64,000 nt of DNA from positions 2,976,001 through 3,040,000 of the forward strand of contig NZ_CP091139.2 of NCBI RefSeq assembly GCF_021582895.2, in the 5' to 3' direction. Shown here piece by piece: positions 21,033 to 30,407 of the stretch. Below the pieces are notes generated by a model. The model saw only the letters and a list, made by a program, of their open reading frames with translations. It searched no databases and was not told where the DNA came from. The stretch's first letter is position 1, and each line of letters begins with the position of its first letter. The position numbers and the translations under genes are program-made. This stretch comes from Microbacterium elymi. Lineage in GTDB: Bacteria; Actinomycetota; Actinomycetes; Actinomycetales; Microbacteriaceae.

Positions 21033-21282
21033 CGAGATCTCTTTCGTCGGTCGCGGATGCGACACGGATGGGATGCGCGCGGCCGCGGAACAGCGTGCGG
21101 ACGGCGTGCGCAGGAGATGCATGCGCCGCGAACGATGTGCCGACGGTATGGCGGCTGCCGTGCGGAGGCATTGCGGACGCACGATCGCGTCGCGCCGACG
21201 GCGTGTGCACGCCGGAGCGTGTCCGCACGCCTCCGCGGCGGTGCCGCGCAGAGATGGCGGCCGCGCAGATATGGGTGTCAGC
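21033..21282. other. 250-base intergenic gap
   Basis: Upstream region of the YcnI-like gene, with no protein of convincing codon use on either strand. It holds scattered GTGCGGACGGCGTGCG-like short repeats but no clear operator or terminator. Confidence 0.4.
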
Positions 21283-21861
21283 TCACGCGGCCAGCGGCGG
21301 CCCGCGCCCGGCCACCACCGGCGCGCGGCGCGAGCGCAGCACGGGGATGTCGGGAAGCACGTCGCCGATGCGCCGGCGCACCTCGGGACGCCAGGGGGCG
21401 ATCACCAGCAGAGGGACCAGCCGCCGGATGCCGCGGCCCAGGGCGCGCAGCATCCGCTCGCCGCGCCACAGCAGCGCGAAGGTGACCAGCGCGGCAACGA
21501 GGTGCGCGAGGATCATCGGCGATCCCGGCGACATGTCGTGCGATCCCGCGCCGTGCAGCGTGGTCATCGTCATGGTCGTGTGCGCGGCGGCGTGGCCGAC
21601 CATGCCGGGTGCCGCCGTGTACGTCACGGCGCCGGGGTCGGCGAACAGCGCGAACGCGAGATGGAAGACGCCCTGGGCGGCGGCGACCGCCGCGGCCGTG
21701 CGCACCGCCGAGCCGCGGCGGCCGACCAGGGCCACCGCGAGCGGAGCCGCCAGGATCACCGCGATCCCCACCAGCAGCGGCGACGGGGCTCCGCCGCCGG
21801 CGAACGTGTGCGCGGTGGCCGCGACCAGGGCGGTCACCAGCGCCGCCGTCACGCCGCGCAC
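21283..21861 (-). CDS. Multi-pass membrane protein, unknown function
   Basis: Protein of 192 residues from a GTG start, not recognised. It has about four hydrophobic segments (LVTALVAATAHTFAG, LLVGIAVILAAPLAVALVG, a Gln/Phe-containing AQGVFHLAFALF helix, and ILAHLVAALVTFALLW). A His/Met-rich loop, HAAAHTTMTMTTLHGAGSHD followed by MSPGSPM, lies between helices three and four. Such His/Met stretches are common in copper-related membrane proteins, and the next gene downstream on the strand is the YcnI-like DUF1775 gene, so a linked copper role is plausible but unproven. Confidence 0.6.
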   Translation of the reverse strand: MRGVTAALVTALVAATAHTFAGGGAPSPLLVGIAVILAAPLAVALVGRRGSAVRTAAAVAAAQGVFHLAFALFADPGAVTYTAAPGMVGHAAAHTTMTMTTLHGAGSHDMSPGSPMILAHLVAALVTFALLWRGERMLRALGRGIRRLVPLLVIAPWRPEVRRRIGDVLPDIPVLRSRRAPVVAGRGPPLAA

Positions 21862-21950
21862 GGCGCGTGCGCTGCGAGAGGGGCGGCATCCACACCCCCA
21901 GCGTAGGGCGTGTACGGCTGGTTCAAAGCCGATCCGGGTACCGTATCGGG

Positions 21951-23226
21951 GTGACCGTCCTCGCCTTCGTCATCGGCATCATCCTCATGATCGTGGGGCT
22001 GGCCGTCTCGATCGCCCTGCACGAGATGGGCCATCTGCTGCCCGCGAAGAAGTTCGGCGTGCGCGTCGGCCAGTACATGATCGGGTTCGGCCCGACTCTC
22101 TGGTCGCGACGCAAGGGCGAGACCGAGTACGGCGTGAAGGCCATTCCGCTGGGCGGCTACATCTCGATGGCGGGCATGTATCCGCCCTCCCCGAAGGACG
22201 CCGCGCGTGACGGCCGCGCCGGCGGCGGGTTCTTCGCGACGATGGTGCAGGATGCGCGGGCCGCCAACGACGAGACGCTCGACGGCGACGACGACACGCG
22301 CACCTTCTACCGGCTGCCGATGTACAAGCGCGTGATCATCATGCTCGGCGGACCCATCATGAACCTGCTGCTGGCGATCGTGCTGTTCACCATCGCGTTC
22401 AGCGGCATCGGGGTGCAGACGGCCACCACCACGGTCGCGCAGGTGAGCTCGTGTCTGCCGGCATCGACCACGGCGACCTCGTGCGCGTCCTCCGATCCGG
22501 CCTCGCCGGCCAGCGAGGCCGGCATCCAGCCCGGCGACGTGCTCGTATCGGTGGACGGCACCCCGGTGTCCACGTTCGCCGAGGCATCCGCCATCATCCA
22601 GAAGTCGGCGGGCGAGACGATCCCGGTGGTGGTGGAGCGCGACGGCGCACAGCAGTCGCTGATGCTCACCCCGGCATCCCGCGACGTGAACGGCACCCGG
22701 ATCGGCTTCGTGGGCATCACTGCCCAGGTCGAGTACGTGCGCCAGCCGATCTGGGAGGGGCCGTCGGCGGCATTCCAGAACGTCGGCGCGGTCGCCGGGA
22801 TCATCGTCCAGCTGCCGCAGAAGCTGTACGGCGTGGTGCAGTCGATGGTCACCGGGGGCGAGCGCGACCCGAACAGTCCGCTGTCGCCGGTGGGTGTCGG
22901 GGTGCTCGCCGGCGAGGCCGCCTCGTCCAGTGCGCCGATCCTGGACCGGGTCGCCTACTTCCTCGTGCTGCTGGGGTCGCTGAACGTCTCGCTGTTCGTG
23001 TTCAACCTGGTGCCGCTCTGCCGCTGGACGGCGGTCACGTCGTGGTGGCGCTGTGGGACGGGATCAAGCGCACGTGGGCGAAGCTGTTCCGGCGCCCCCG
23101 CCCAAGCCGGTGGACGCCACCCGCCTGGTCCCCGTGACGTTCGTCGTCGTCGTGCTGCTGATCGCGATGGGCGCGATCCTCATCCTCGCCGACGTCATCA
23201 ACCCGATCTCGCTGTTCGGACAGTGA
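21951..23226 (+). CDS. rseP: RseP-type site-2 zinc metalloprotease (two frameshifts)
   Basis: Membrane-embedded M50 protease that cleaves anti-sigma factors and other membrane substrates. Zinc motif HEMGH (ALHEMGHLLPAKKFGV) lies in the first helix. A PDZ domain follows (SEAGIQPGDVLVSVDGTPVS), then the second zinc-site motif in the helix NLVPLLPLDGGHVVVALWDG (LDGG). GTG at 21951 is the start. Two breaks are seen: one G missing near 23016 (CCGCTCTGCC for CCGCTGCTGCC), and a C run one short near 23094-23098 that restores RRPPPKPVDATRLVP. The corrected end is a membrane helix finishing ISLFGQ. It sits between dxr and ispG, a conserved actinobacterial layout. Confidence 0.92.
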
Positions 23227-23253
23227 GATCGGGCGCCGGCCGGGCGGTCCGGC

Positions 23254-25175
23254 TCAGCGCAAGCGCGTGCCCGATGAGCCGGCGCAGCGTCTGCACGCCG
23301 TCGCGCGACAGGATCGACTCCAGGTGGCCCTGCACCGACGCGAACCGGTCGCCGCGCAGCGCATACACGTCGCCGGTGTGCGCATCGGCCGCGACCTCGA
23401 CCGACCCGATGCGTCCGGCGCCCGGCGCGACCCGTGCGGTGAAGGTGTTGTAGAAGCCGATCGAGGCGGCCTCGCCGAACACGTCGACGGTCTTCTGCAG
23501 ACCCTGATGGGGCCGATCCAGCGGCACGAGGGCGATCCCCAGCGCATCCGCCAGGATCTGGTGGCTCAGGCACACCGCCAGCAGGGGCCGTCCGCCCGTC
23601 CGGCGTCGCGCCACCACCTCATGCATGCGGCGGATGCGCGCGCTGGTCGCATCGCGGGGATCTCCCGGCCCCGGGCCGGCGACGACCAGGTCCGCAGCAT
23701 ACAGCTCGGCATCGGTCACCGCGCTCCACGGCACGATGCGCACGTCCAGTCCCAGGTGGCGCAAGCTGGTGGGCGAGCATCGTCGTGAATCGGTCCTCGG
23801 CATCCACCACCAGCGTCGACCGGTGGCCGAACGGGGCGTGGTCGTCGGTGCCCTGCGGATTGAGCCAGAACGGGGCCAGCCGCGCGTTGCGTGAGGCCAG
23901 GAGCGCCGCGATCCCGGGGTCGTCGGCCAGCAGCCGCGGCTGCGCGGTCGGCTCGTCGGTGTCGGAGGCGCCGACGGCGGCCGCGGCGGCCGCCTCGTCG
24001 CGGGGCACGGCGCCGATCGCGCCCAGCACGCCGGCGGCCTTCCCGTGCGTCTCGCTCACCTCTCCGTACGGATCCGAATGACGCACCAGGGTGGCCCCGA
24101 CCGGCACCCGCAGCCGCCCGTCCACGAGGTAGGCGGTGCGGATCAGGATCGGCGCGTCCAGGTCGTGCGTGGGCTCGTCGGCAGTCAGCGTCTCGCGCGG
24201 GGTGAACAGGGCCAGCACCCCGGAGTAGTAGCCGCGCGGCGTCTGCTCGTGCCGGCTGATCACCGTGCACGCGTTCTGCATGGGCGAGCCGGTGACGGTC
24301 GGGGCGAACATCGTCTCGCGGAGGATGTCGCGCGGGTCGAGCCGGCTGCGGCCGCGCAGCATGTACTCGGTGTGCGTGAGCCGCGACATCTCCTTGAGCA
24401 GGGGGCCGGTGATGCGTCCGCCGTCCGAGCAGACGGCGCTCATCATCTTGAGCTCCTCGTCCACGACCATGAACAGCTCCTCGGTCTCCTTCGTGGAGGA
24501 CAGGAACGTGCTCAGCGTCTCGACGGTGGCGCCGCCGGCCGGGTGGCGGAACGTGCCCGAGATCGGGTTCATCGTGACCACGCCGTCCCGCGCCACCACA
24601 TGGGCTTCGGGGCTGGCGCCGACGGCGATGTGATCGGGGGTGGAGATGAGGAACGTCCAGTACGCGCCGCGCTCGTGCTCGAGCAGCGCGCGGAACCAGG
24701 TGAGCGCGGCCGGCAGCGGGTCGGCGTCCACGGCGGCGGTGAAGTCGCGGCGGATGACGAAGTTCGCGCCCTCGCCGCGGCCGATCTCGTCGGCGATGAC
24801 GGTGCGCACGATCTGCGCGTACGCGTCGTCCGGGATGTCGAAGCCGGCATCGCGCAGCGGCACCTCGGCCGTCGGCAGGGCGGCGACGACCTCGTGGCGG
24901 GCCAGGGTCTCGTGCGCGTCGACGACGAGGCAGCGCAGCGGCGCCTGATCGTCGTGGCACGCGAACCCGCGTTCGCGCACCTGGCGGAACGGCACCAGCG
25001 CGAGCACCTCGCGGGCGGTGCCCGCGGCATCCGTCAGCGGGATGTCGGCCAGCAGATCGACATCCACCACGGGGCCGGTGAGCACTTCGACGGTGTCGGG
25101 GTCACGGGCCAGAAGCGCGAACGGCCGTCCGCTCGTGCGCAGGGTCTCGAGGGTGGAGGCAGCGGTCGGTCTCAT
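23254..25175 (-). CDS. trpE: Fused anthranilate synthase, TrpE-TrpG type (two frameshifts)
   Basis: Chorismate-utilising enzyme of about 640 residues with both subunits in one chain, closest to TrpE2/PhzE-like fusions. The synthase half contains [18 protein letters not shown], the [12 protein letters not shown] region and the chorismate segment [19 protein letters not shown]. The glutamine amidotransferase half has the nucleophile in LLAVCLSHQ and the histidine/glutamate of [10 protein letters not shown]. An extra A in GCAAGC at 23761-23766 splits the halves. A second at 23259-23264 hides the true stop: with GCAGC the protein ends LIGHALR at 23254, clear of rseP. The Trp-codon leader upstream favours anthranilate synthesis over phenazine-type ADIC synthesis. 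Confidence 0.85.
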
Positions 25176-25213
25176 CGCCGGCCTTTCGGGTCGTCGGGCG
25201 GCCTCGACAGGAA

Positions 25214-25234
25214 AGACCGCCACGTGGGCGGTCT
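25214..25234 (-). terminator. Attenuator terminator hairpin of the trp leader
   Basis: On the minus strand AGACCGCC pairs perfectly with GGCGGTCT around a 5-base loop and is followed by TTTCC. It lies between the Trp leader peptide and the synthase start. This is the arrangement of a transcription attenuator: termination when tryptophan is ample, read-through when ribosomes stall on the Trp codons. Confidence 0.75.
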
Positions 25235-25260
25235 GTCGGTGGGAACGCGAAGACACCGCC

Positions 25261-25296
25261 TCAGCGGGCGGGCCACCAGATGCGGTTCGCGAACAT
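25261..25296 (-). CDS. trp leader peptide [11 protein letters not shown]
   Basis: An 11-codon frame starts with ATG, reads [11 protein letters not shown] and stops with TGA. Two adjacent Trp codons sit four residues from its end. Actinobacterial leader peptides for fused trpE genes commonly start MFA and carry tandem Trp. The hairpin terminator follows 27 bases after the stop. I infer control by Trp-tRNA supply; the alternative antiterminator pairing was not mapped. Confidence 0.78.
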   Translation of the reverse strand: MFANRIWWPAR

Positions 25297-25375
25297 GCGC
25301 TGAAACTACCACATGGCGGCGACCGGGCGCGGCGACGGGATGCGGCGCTCGGCGAGTGCCCGGGATGCCGCGGCG

Positions 25376-25381
25376 TAGGCT
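25376..25381 (+). promoter_or_regulatory. -10 box, leaderless promoter of ispG
   Basis: TAGGCT lies 7 bases before the GTG at 25389, with no ribosome binding site between. It is the same box and spacing class as at dxr. Confidence 0.5.
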
Positions 25382-25388
25382 GGTCGCC

Positions 25389-26540
25389 GTGCCAGCAGTG
25401 AATCTCGGGATGCCCCATGTGCCGGATGTGCTCGCCCCGCGTCGGCGGAGCCGCCAGATCCGGGTGGGGAAGGTCCTGGTCGGCGGGGACGCCCCGGTCA
25501 GCGTGCAGTCCATGACGACCACGCCCACCACCGACATCAACGCGACGCTCGAGCAGATCGCCGAGCTGACGGCGTCCGGCTGCGAGATCGTGCGGATCGC
25601 CGTGCCCAGCCAGGACGACGCCGACGCGCTGCCGATCATTGCGCGCAAGAGCCAGATCCCGGTGATCGCCGACATCCACTTCCAGCCCAAGTACGTGTTC
25701 GCCGCGATCGACGCCGGGTGCGGGGCGGTGCGGGTCAACCCGGGCAACATCCGCCAGTTCGACGACAAGGTGGGCGAGATCGCGAAGGCGGCGAAGGATG
25801 CCGGAGTGTCGCTGCGGATCGGGGTCAACGCCGGGTCGCTGGACAAGCGGCTGCTGGAGAAATACGGGAGTGCGACGCCCGAGGCGCTCGTGGAGAGCGC
25901 CGTGTGGGAGGCGTCGCTGTTCGAGGAGCATGACTTCCACGACTTCAAGATCTCGGTCAAGCACCACAATCCGGTGGTGATGGTCAAGGCCTACCGGCAG
26001 CTGGCCGAGCGCGGCGACTGGCCGCTGCACCTGGGCGTGACCGAGGCGGGACCTGCATTCCAGGGCACGATCAAGTCGGCGACGGCGTTCGGCATCCTGC
26101 TGGGCGAGGGCATCGGCGACACCATCCGGGTCTCGCTGTCGGCGCCGCCGGTCGAAGAGGTCAAGGTCGGTCTGCAGATCCTGCAGTCGCTCGGGCTGCG
26201 CGAGCGGACGCTGGAGATCGTGTCGTGCCCCTCGTGCGGGCGGGCGCAGGTCGATGTCTACACGCTGGCCGACTCGGTGACCGAGGGGCTGAAGGATGTG
26301 ACGGTGCCGCTGCGGGTAGCGGTGATGGGATGCGTGGTGAACGGTCCCGGCGAGGCGCGCGAGGCGGATCTGGGTGTTGCCAGCGGCAACGGCAAGGGTC
26401 AGATCTTCGTGAAGGGCGAGGTGGTCAAGACCGTGCCGGAGTCCGAGATCGTGGCGACGCTGATCGCCGAGGCGAACCGGATCGCCGCCGAGATGGGCCC
26501 GGATGCGGCGCTGGGCACCGCGCAGGTCGTCACGGCCTGA
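25389..26540 (+). CDS. ispG: 4-hydroxy-3-methylbut-2-enyl diphosphate synthase
   Basis: Fe-S enzyme of the MEP pathway turning MEcPP into HMBPP. The 383-residue frame is intact. Motifs are [36 protein letters not shown] and the 4Fe-4S cysteines in [11 protein letters not shown] and [21 protein letters not shown] at 25389 is chosen over GTG at 25398 because MPAVNLGMP is the usual actinobacterial start and the -10 box spacing fits. The gene diverges from the anthranilate synthase leader, about 90 bases away. Confidence 0.96.
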   Translation: MPAVNLGMPHVPDVLAPRRRSRQIRVGKVLVGGDAPVSVQSMTTTPTTDINATLEQIAELTASGCEIVRIAVPSQDDADALPIIARKSQIPVIADIHFQPKYVFAAIDAGCGAVRVNPGNIRQFDDKVGEIAKAAKDAGVSLRIGVNAGSLDKRLLEKYGSATPEALVESAVWEASLFEEHDFHDFKISVKHHNPVVMVKAYRQLAERGDWPLHLGVTEAGPAFQGTIKSATAFGILLGEGIGDTIRVSLSAPPVEEVKVGLQILQSLGLRERTLEIVSCPSCGRAQVDVYTLADSVTEGLKDVTVPLRVAVMGCVVNGPGEAREADLGVASGNGKGQIFVKGEVVKTVPESEIVATLIAEANRIAAEMGPDAALGTAQVVTA

Positions 26541-26642
26541 TCGCCCGGTCTGGTTACCGCCTGATCACCCGGCTTGATCCCCGGACCTGATCGCGCCCGG
26601 TCTGGTCCTCGGCCCTGATGACGGGCCCCGTGCGGGGTATCG

Positions 26643-27067
26643 TCATTCCAGGCAGAACTCGTTCCCTTCCGGATCCTGCATCTGGTAATACCGCTCGGGC
26701 CACGGCCCCCACTGCTGATCGACCAGGCGCACCACGGTCGCGCCCAGTGCGACGAGGCGATCTTTCTCCGCCTCCATGCGCTCCTGGTGCGTGCCCTCGC
26801 CCTCTGGCGGCAGCAGATCCAGGTGGATCCGGTTGCGCTGCCGCTTCTGCCCGTCGGCGTGGTGGAAGAACAGCCGTGGACCCCTGCCCTCCGGGTCCTC
26901 GGCCAGGCCGCGTGTGCCCAGGTCGGCCTCCGTCAGGCCCGAGGCGAGCAAGCCTCCCTCAGCGGCCCCTCGAACTCGCTGTGCGGGTAGCCGAGCACGT
27001 CGGCCCAGAAGTGCGAGAGCCGCCGCGGGTCGTCCGCGTAGATCGTGATGTTGCCGAGGGTCGCCAT
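26643..27067 (-). CDS. VOC (glyoxalase/bleomycin resistance fold) protein (one frameshift)
   Basis: Small protein of about 141 residues with the paired beta-alpha-beta-beta-beta fold of the VOC superfamily. MATLGNITIYADDPRRLSHF begins the first module, and NRIHLDLLPPEGE plus YYQMQDPEGNEFCLE mark the second. Metal-ligand candidates are the H of HLDL and the E near the C-terminus. One base is missing or several are altered at 26948-26953 (GCAAGC on the plus strand), where the joined protein should read PLRE-LLASGLTEADLG. The substrate is unknown. Confidence 0.75.
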
Positions 27068-27162
27068 CGTGCCTCCCGTGGTCCTGTGGGTCGGTCTGGT
27101 CACGGTAGCGCGCAGCTCCGACATCGACCGGGTTGGTAGTCTGCGGTGCGCGAAGGAGGCCT

Positions 27163-28011
27163 ATGTCAGCGACAGTCGTGACGTTCCCCGAGGGTGCCGT
27201 GACGGGCGAGGGAACGGTGCAGTACGTGGTCGGCGACGTCGTGGTGCTGGATGCCACGCCGTTCCATCCGGTCGACCACACCTGGCCGGACCAGCCCGGT
27301 GATGCCGGATATCTGCGTTCGGACGACGGCGCCGTACCGGTGGAGGAGGCCGTGATGGCAGCCGTCGACGCCGGGGGAGCGGTGTTCGTCGGAACAGATA
27401 TCCCGGTCAAGCGCGGCGCGGAGGGATGGACGTGGCTCGTCGGGCATCGCCTCGACGGTGCGCGGCCGGCGTGGCTGGCACCCGGTGTGCGCGTGAGCGC
27501 GGAGGTGGATGCTGCGCGGCGCGCGGCACTGAGCCGCGGGCACACGGCGTGCCACCTGTCGTCGCTGGCGCTGGATCATGCGCTCGCCGATCTGTGGCGG
27601 AAGGACCCGGGCGTGGATCCGCTGGGCAGTCCGGACTTCGAGGCGCGCGCGAACCAGACCAGCAGCATCCGTCCGGACGGCAGCGTGGACGAGTATCGGC
27701 TCGGCAAGAGCCTGCGCAAGGCGGGGTTCGACTCGGAGGGGTTCGCTGCCACGCTCGGCGACCGTCAAGACCGGATCAACGCGCGGCTGGCGGAGTGGGT
27801 GGCCGCCGGTGGCGAGAGCCGGATCGTCGTGGAGGGTCCGACGATCACCGATCGGCGCACCTGGCAGTGCACACTGCCCGAGGGTGAGGTCGGGTTCGCG
27901 TGCGGTGGCACGCACGTCAGGTCGCTGTCGGAATTCGCCTCGATCACGGTGGAGCTGGACCTGTCCGATCCGCAGCTGCTGGTGATGACGACGGCGGCCG
28001 TGCCGCGCTGA
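27163..28011 (+). CDS. AlaX-like alanyl-tRNA editing domain protein
   Basis: Stand-alone protein of 282 residues related to the editing domain of alanyl-tRNA synthetase. Such proteins hydrolyse mischarged Ser-tRNA(Ala) or similar. The zinc-ligand motifs are visible: GHTACHLSSLALDHAL (HxxxH) and FACGGTHVRSLSEF (CxxxH). ATG at 27163 follows an AAGGAGG site. It is a single gene, with the -10-like TAGTCT about 25 bases upstream. The stop codon falls inside the first unit of a 29-base tandem repeat. Activity is assumed from motifs only. Confidence 0.8.
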   Translation: MSATVVTFPEGAVTGEGTVQYVVGDVVVLDATPFHPVDHTWPDQPGDAGYLRSDDGAVPVEEAVMAAVDAGGAVFVGTDIPVKRGAEGWTWLVGHRLDGARPAWLAPGVRVSAEVDAARRAALSRGHTACHLSSLALDHALADLWRKDPGVDPLGSPDFEARANQTSSIRPDGSVDEYRLGKSLRKAGFDSEGFAATLGDRQDRINARLAEWVAAGGESRIVVEGPTITDRRTWQCTLPEGEVGFACGGTHVRSLSEFASITVELDLSDPQLLVMTTAAVPR

Positions 28012-28107
28012 CGGACACCCAGCGGCCGTGCCGCACTGACCGACCACCCGGCGACCGTGCCGCACTGACCGACCACCCGGCGTCCGTGCCGCGCTGACGG
28101 ACACCCA
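27994..28107. repeat. 29-bp tandem repeat spanning the stop codon of the AlaX-like gene
   Basis: Four units of 28, 29, 29 and 28 bases share the core GTGCCGC(A/G)CTGAC. The first unit contains the last codons and TGA of the gene at 27163-28011, and the next three are near-copies of it. The pattern looks like tandem duplication of a gene's 3' end. The array fills the gap up to the convergent HNH gene. Confidence 0.8.
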
Positions 28108-28131
28108 CGGCAGCCTGCCAGATCGGCAGCC

Positions 28132-29697
28132 TCAGGCCACGGCGGTGGGGAGGAATCTGGGTGGTGGTGGCGAGGATCTCCATTGGTAGCGTCGTGCGAG
28201 GCGGGTGGTGAGCAGGATCGGGGCCGCGCGGCCGGGTGGGTGGAGGACGAAGTCGTCCTTTCGGTGTCGGGTGATGGTCCAGCCGCCGTGGTGGAGTTGC
28301 ATGTGGTGGAACCGGCAGAGGAGGATGCCGCGGTCCACGTCGGTGCGGCCTCCGGCGGCCCAGGCGTCGATGTGGTGGGATTCGCAGTAGTGGGCGGGGC
28401 GGTCACAGCCCGGCCACCGGCATCCTCCGTCCCGGATCGCCAGGGTCAGTTTCTGTTTCGCGGTGAAGAGCCGGGCCTCCCGGCCCAGGTCCAGCGGGTT
28501 GCCGGCGGCGTCGATCAGACACTCGCTGATACCGGTGTCGCAGGCGTGCTGGAGGGCGAGGGTGGCCGGGACCGGGGCGCAGTCGTCCTGTGCGGACCCG
28601 GTGGCGGGTTCTCCGCGTTCGGCGGCGTGGACGGCGTCCTGGGTGATGAGCAGCCGGATGCCCGCCTGTCGGGTGCCGAAGACGGCTTCCGGTTCGGCCA
28701 GCGCCCCGGCGCGCAGCACATCGATCATCAGGTCGTACGCGAGCTGGTCGGTGGTGCGGGGGTCGTCGGCGAGCTGCTCGGCGCGGGTGGTGTCGTCGAC
28801 GAACCGGACTCCTCTGCGTGGTGCGAGCGCGTGGTCGTGGATCGTCTGCACCCACAGGGCTCCTTCGTCGTCGAAGATGAACGAGCCGTGCAGGACGCCG
28901 TCGGCGTCGCGCCAGGTGCGGAACGAGCGCCGCGCGTACCTGTGCTCGAAGCGTCGTTGGGCGCCTTCGGGGTCCAGGATGTCGCGGATCGCGCGGGCCT
29001 GGGCGGCCAGATCCTCCACGGTGCGGCATCCTGCCTCGTCGATCAGCTGGCATGCCGCGGTCTCCCACGCCGCTCGCGCCTCTTCGCGTGCCGCGTCCAC
29101 CAGCCGGCGACGCTCGGCGCCGGCGGCGTCGGCCGCGTCGTCGGCGTCGGTCCCGTCATCCGCTCCGGCGGCGGCCGCTGCCGTGTCGTCCGCGTCGATC
29201 GTCGGGGGTTCGCCGAGGTTGCGGAGGATCGCGTCGTGCTGGGCGGCAGTGATCCGGTCGCCCAGCAGCGCCTGGCTCAACGGGGCGTGCCAGGGCCGTG
29301 CGACAGGGGCCGTGTCGGCCTGGTCGGGCGCGTCCGCATCGTCCGCGGTCGGGACCGCCGCCCACATGGCCTCCCCGAGCCGCACCTGCTTGACGGCGTC
29401 GGTCCGGCTCGCCCCGGTGATCTCCTGCACCAGCGACACCGGAGACCGATGCCCGCGCACCTGCGAGAGCCCGGAATGCCCTGCCGCACGCGACGATCGG
29501 GCCGCGACGACGCCGGTCGCGGCGATCCGCAGCGACTCGGCGGCACGCACGACCGCGGACGCTTCGGCGATGGTGGCGACGATAGCGTCGTCATCGAGTG
29601 CCGCGACCCGTGCGGGAAGGTCCACCGCCCGCGGGTCGTCTCCGATCAGCGCGCGCAGCGTCGCCGCGTGCGCTTCGAGATCGGAGAAGAATGCCAT
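28132..29697 (-). CDS. DUF222 / 13E12-repeat HNH endonuclease-like protein
   Basis: Protein of 521 residues with an intact frame, of the type abundant as multi-copy 13E12 proteins in actinobacteria. A long helical DUF222 domain (about 40-380, with GHSGLSQVRGHRSP early on) is followed by an HNH nuclease domain: RWPGCDRPAHYCESHHIDAW, then GGRTDVDRGILLCRFHHMQL. The conserved His, Asn-equivalent and Cys pairs for zinc binding are present. Biological role is unsettled for the family; associations with mobile DNA have been proposed. No terminal inverted repeats are seen around it. Confidence 0.85.
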   Translation of the reverse strand: MAFFSDLEAHAATLRALIGDDPRAVDLPARVAALDDDAIVATIAEASAVVRAAESLRIAATGVVAARSSRAAGHSGLSQVRGHRSPVSLVQEITGASRTDAVKQVRLGEAMWAAVPTADDADAPDQADTAPVARPWHAPLSQALLGDRITAAQHDAILRNLGEPPTIDADDTAAAAAGADDGTDADDAADAAGAERRRLVDAAREEARAAWETAACQLIDEAGCRTVEDLAAQARAIRDILDPEGAQRRFEHRYARRSFRTWRDADGVLHGSFIFDDEGALWVQTIHDHALAPRRGVRFVDDTTRAEQLADDPRTTDQLAYDLMIDVLRAGALAEPEAVFGTRQAGIRLLITQDAVHAAERGEPATGSAQDDCAPVPATLALQHACDTGISECLIDAAGNPLDLGREARLFTAKQKLTLAIRDGGCRWPGCDRPAHYCESHHIDAWAAGGRTDVDRGILLCRFHHMQLHHGGWTITRHRKDDFVLHPPGRAAPILLTTRLARRYQWRSSPPPPRFLPTAVA

Positions 29698-29806
29698 AAC
29701 ACCATCATCCCCAGGACCACCGACATTCGAGCGGGTCTTCGACCCCCTCGACGCCCCTCCTCGATAACGGTGCGGTAACGATGACGTCGCCTCTGCGCCA
29801 GCAGAG

Positions 29807-30362
29807 TCATCCCGCCGACTCGACCCATGAGATCACCTGGGCATGATCCAGTGTCACCGGACCGGCGGTGAGCACATGAGGCAAGCCGATTGAACCATGC
29901 ACCACGCCGCCCCGACCCCGCAAGCTCCCTCAGCCACTGCCGGTTTCTGTCCGGCACGCCCATCGATGTGAGGAACGAGGCGCGGTTGAGTGGGACGACC
30001 TCGGTCGGGTCGATCGCCTCGCCGACGACGCTCGTCGTCCGATCGAAGATGACGGCGTCATCGGGCAGATCATCTATCGGGATGGCCCAGAACTCAACGC
30101 GCGGCAGCGCCTCGCCCGTGATCTCCTGCCAGGCCTGCCAGGACGCGTGCGGATGGATCGGGCTCAGGAAGACGACCTCGGTCCAGCCCAGGTGCAGGAG
30201 AGGTATGACCGTGTCTCGAAGCCTCCGGCGCTCAGGCGACCCCTCGTACTTGGCGATCGCGGCTTCGTATGCCGCGGTGTCGATGGTGGCCAAATCGCTC
30301 AGTGGGACGAGGGCCGTGGTATCGGCAGCGAGATCAACACGGGTGTGGAAGACGTGGCGCAT
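29807..30362 (-). CDS. Hypothetical protein (one frameshift)
   Basis: Not recognised. After correction it has about 184 residues, starting MRHVFHTRVDLAADTTALVP and mostly soluble, with a mixed alpha/beta look and Trp-rich patches (HPHASWQAWQEITGEALPRV). An extra A in GCAAGC at 29920-29925 breaks the frame; GCAGC lets it run WLRELRGRGGVVHGSIGLPH to a stop at 29807, which matches codon use better than the uncorrected tail. It lies between the HNH gene and the phosphotransferase gene on the same strand, with no obvious operon link. Confidence 0.6.
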
Positions 30363-30407
30363 GCCGCGATGATATTTCGGAACTGCGACGCCCACCGACG
30401 GGCCAGG

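Noticed and set aside
23254..25175. A phenazine biosynthesis locus
   Set aside because: The enzyme resembles PhzE, but no other phz genes are near and a Trp leader peptide precedes it.
28132..29697. 13E12 HNH gene as a mobile element
   Set aside because: No flanking inverted repeats or target duplication are visible; the nearby 29-bp repeats belong to the neighbouring gene's 3' end.
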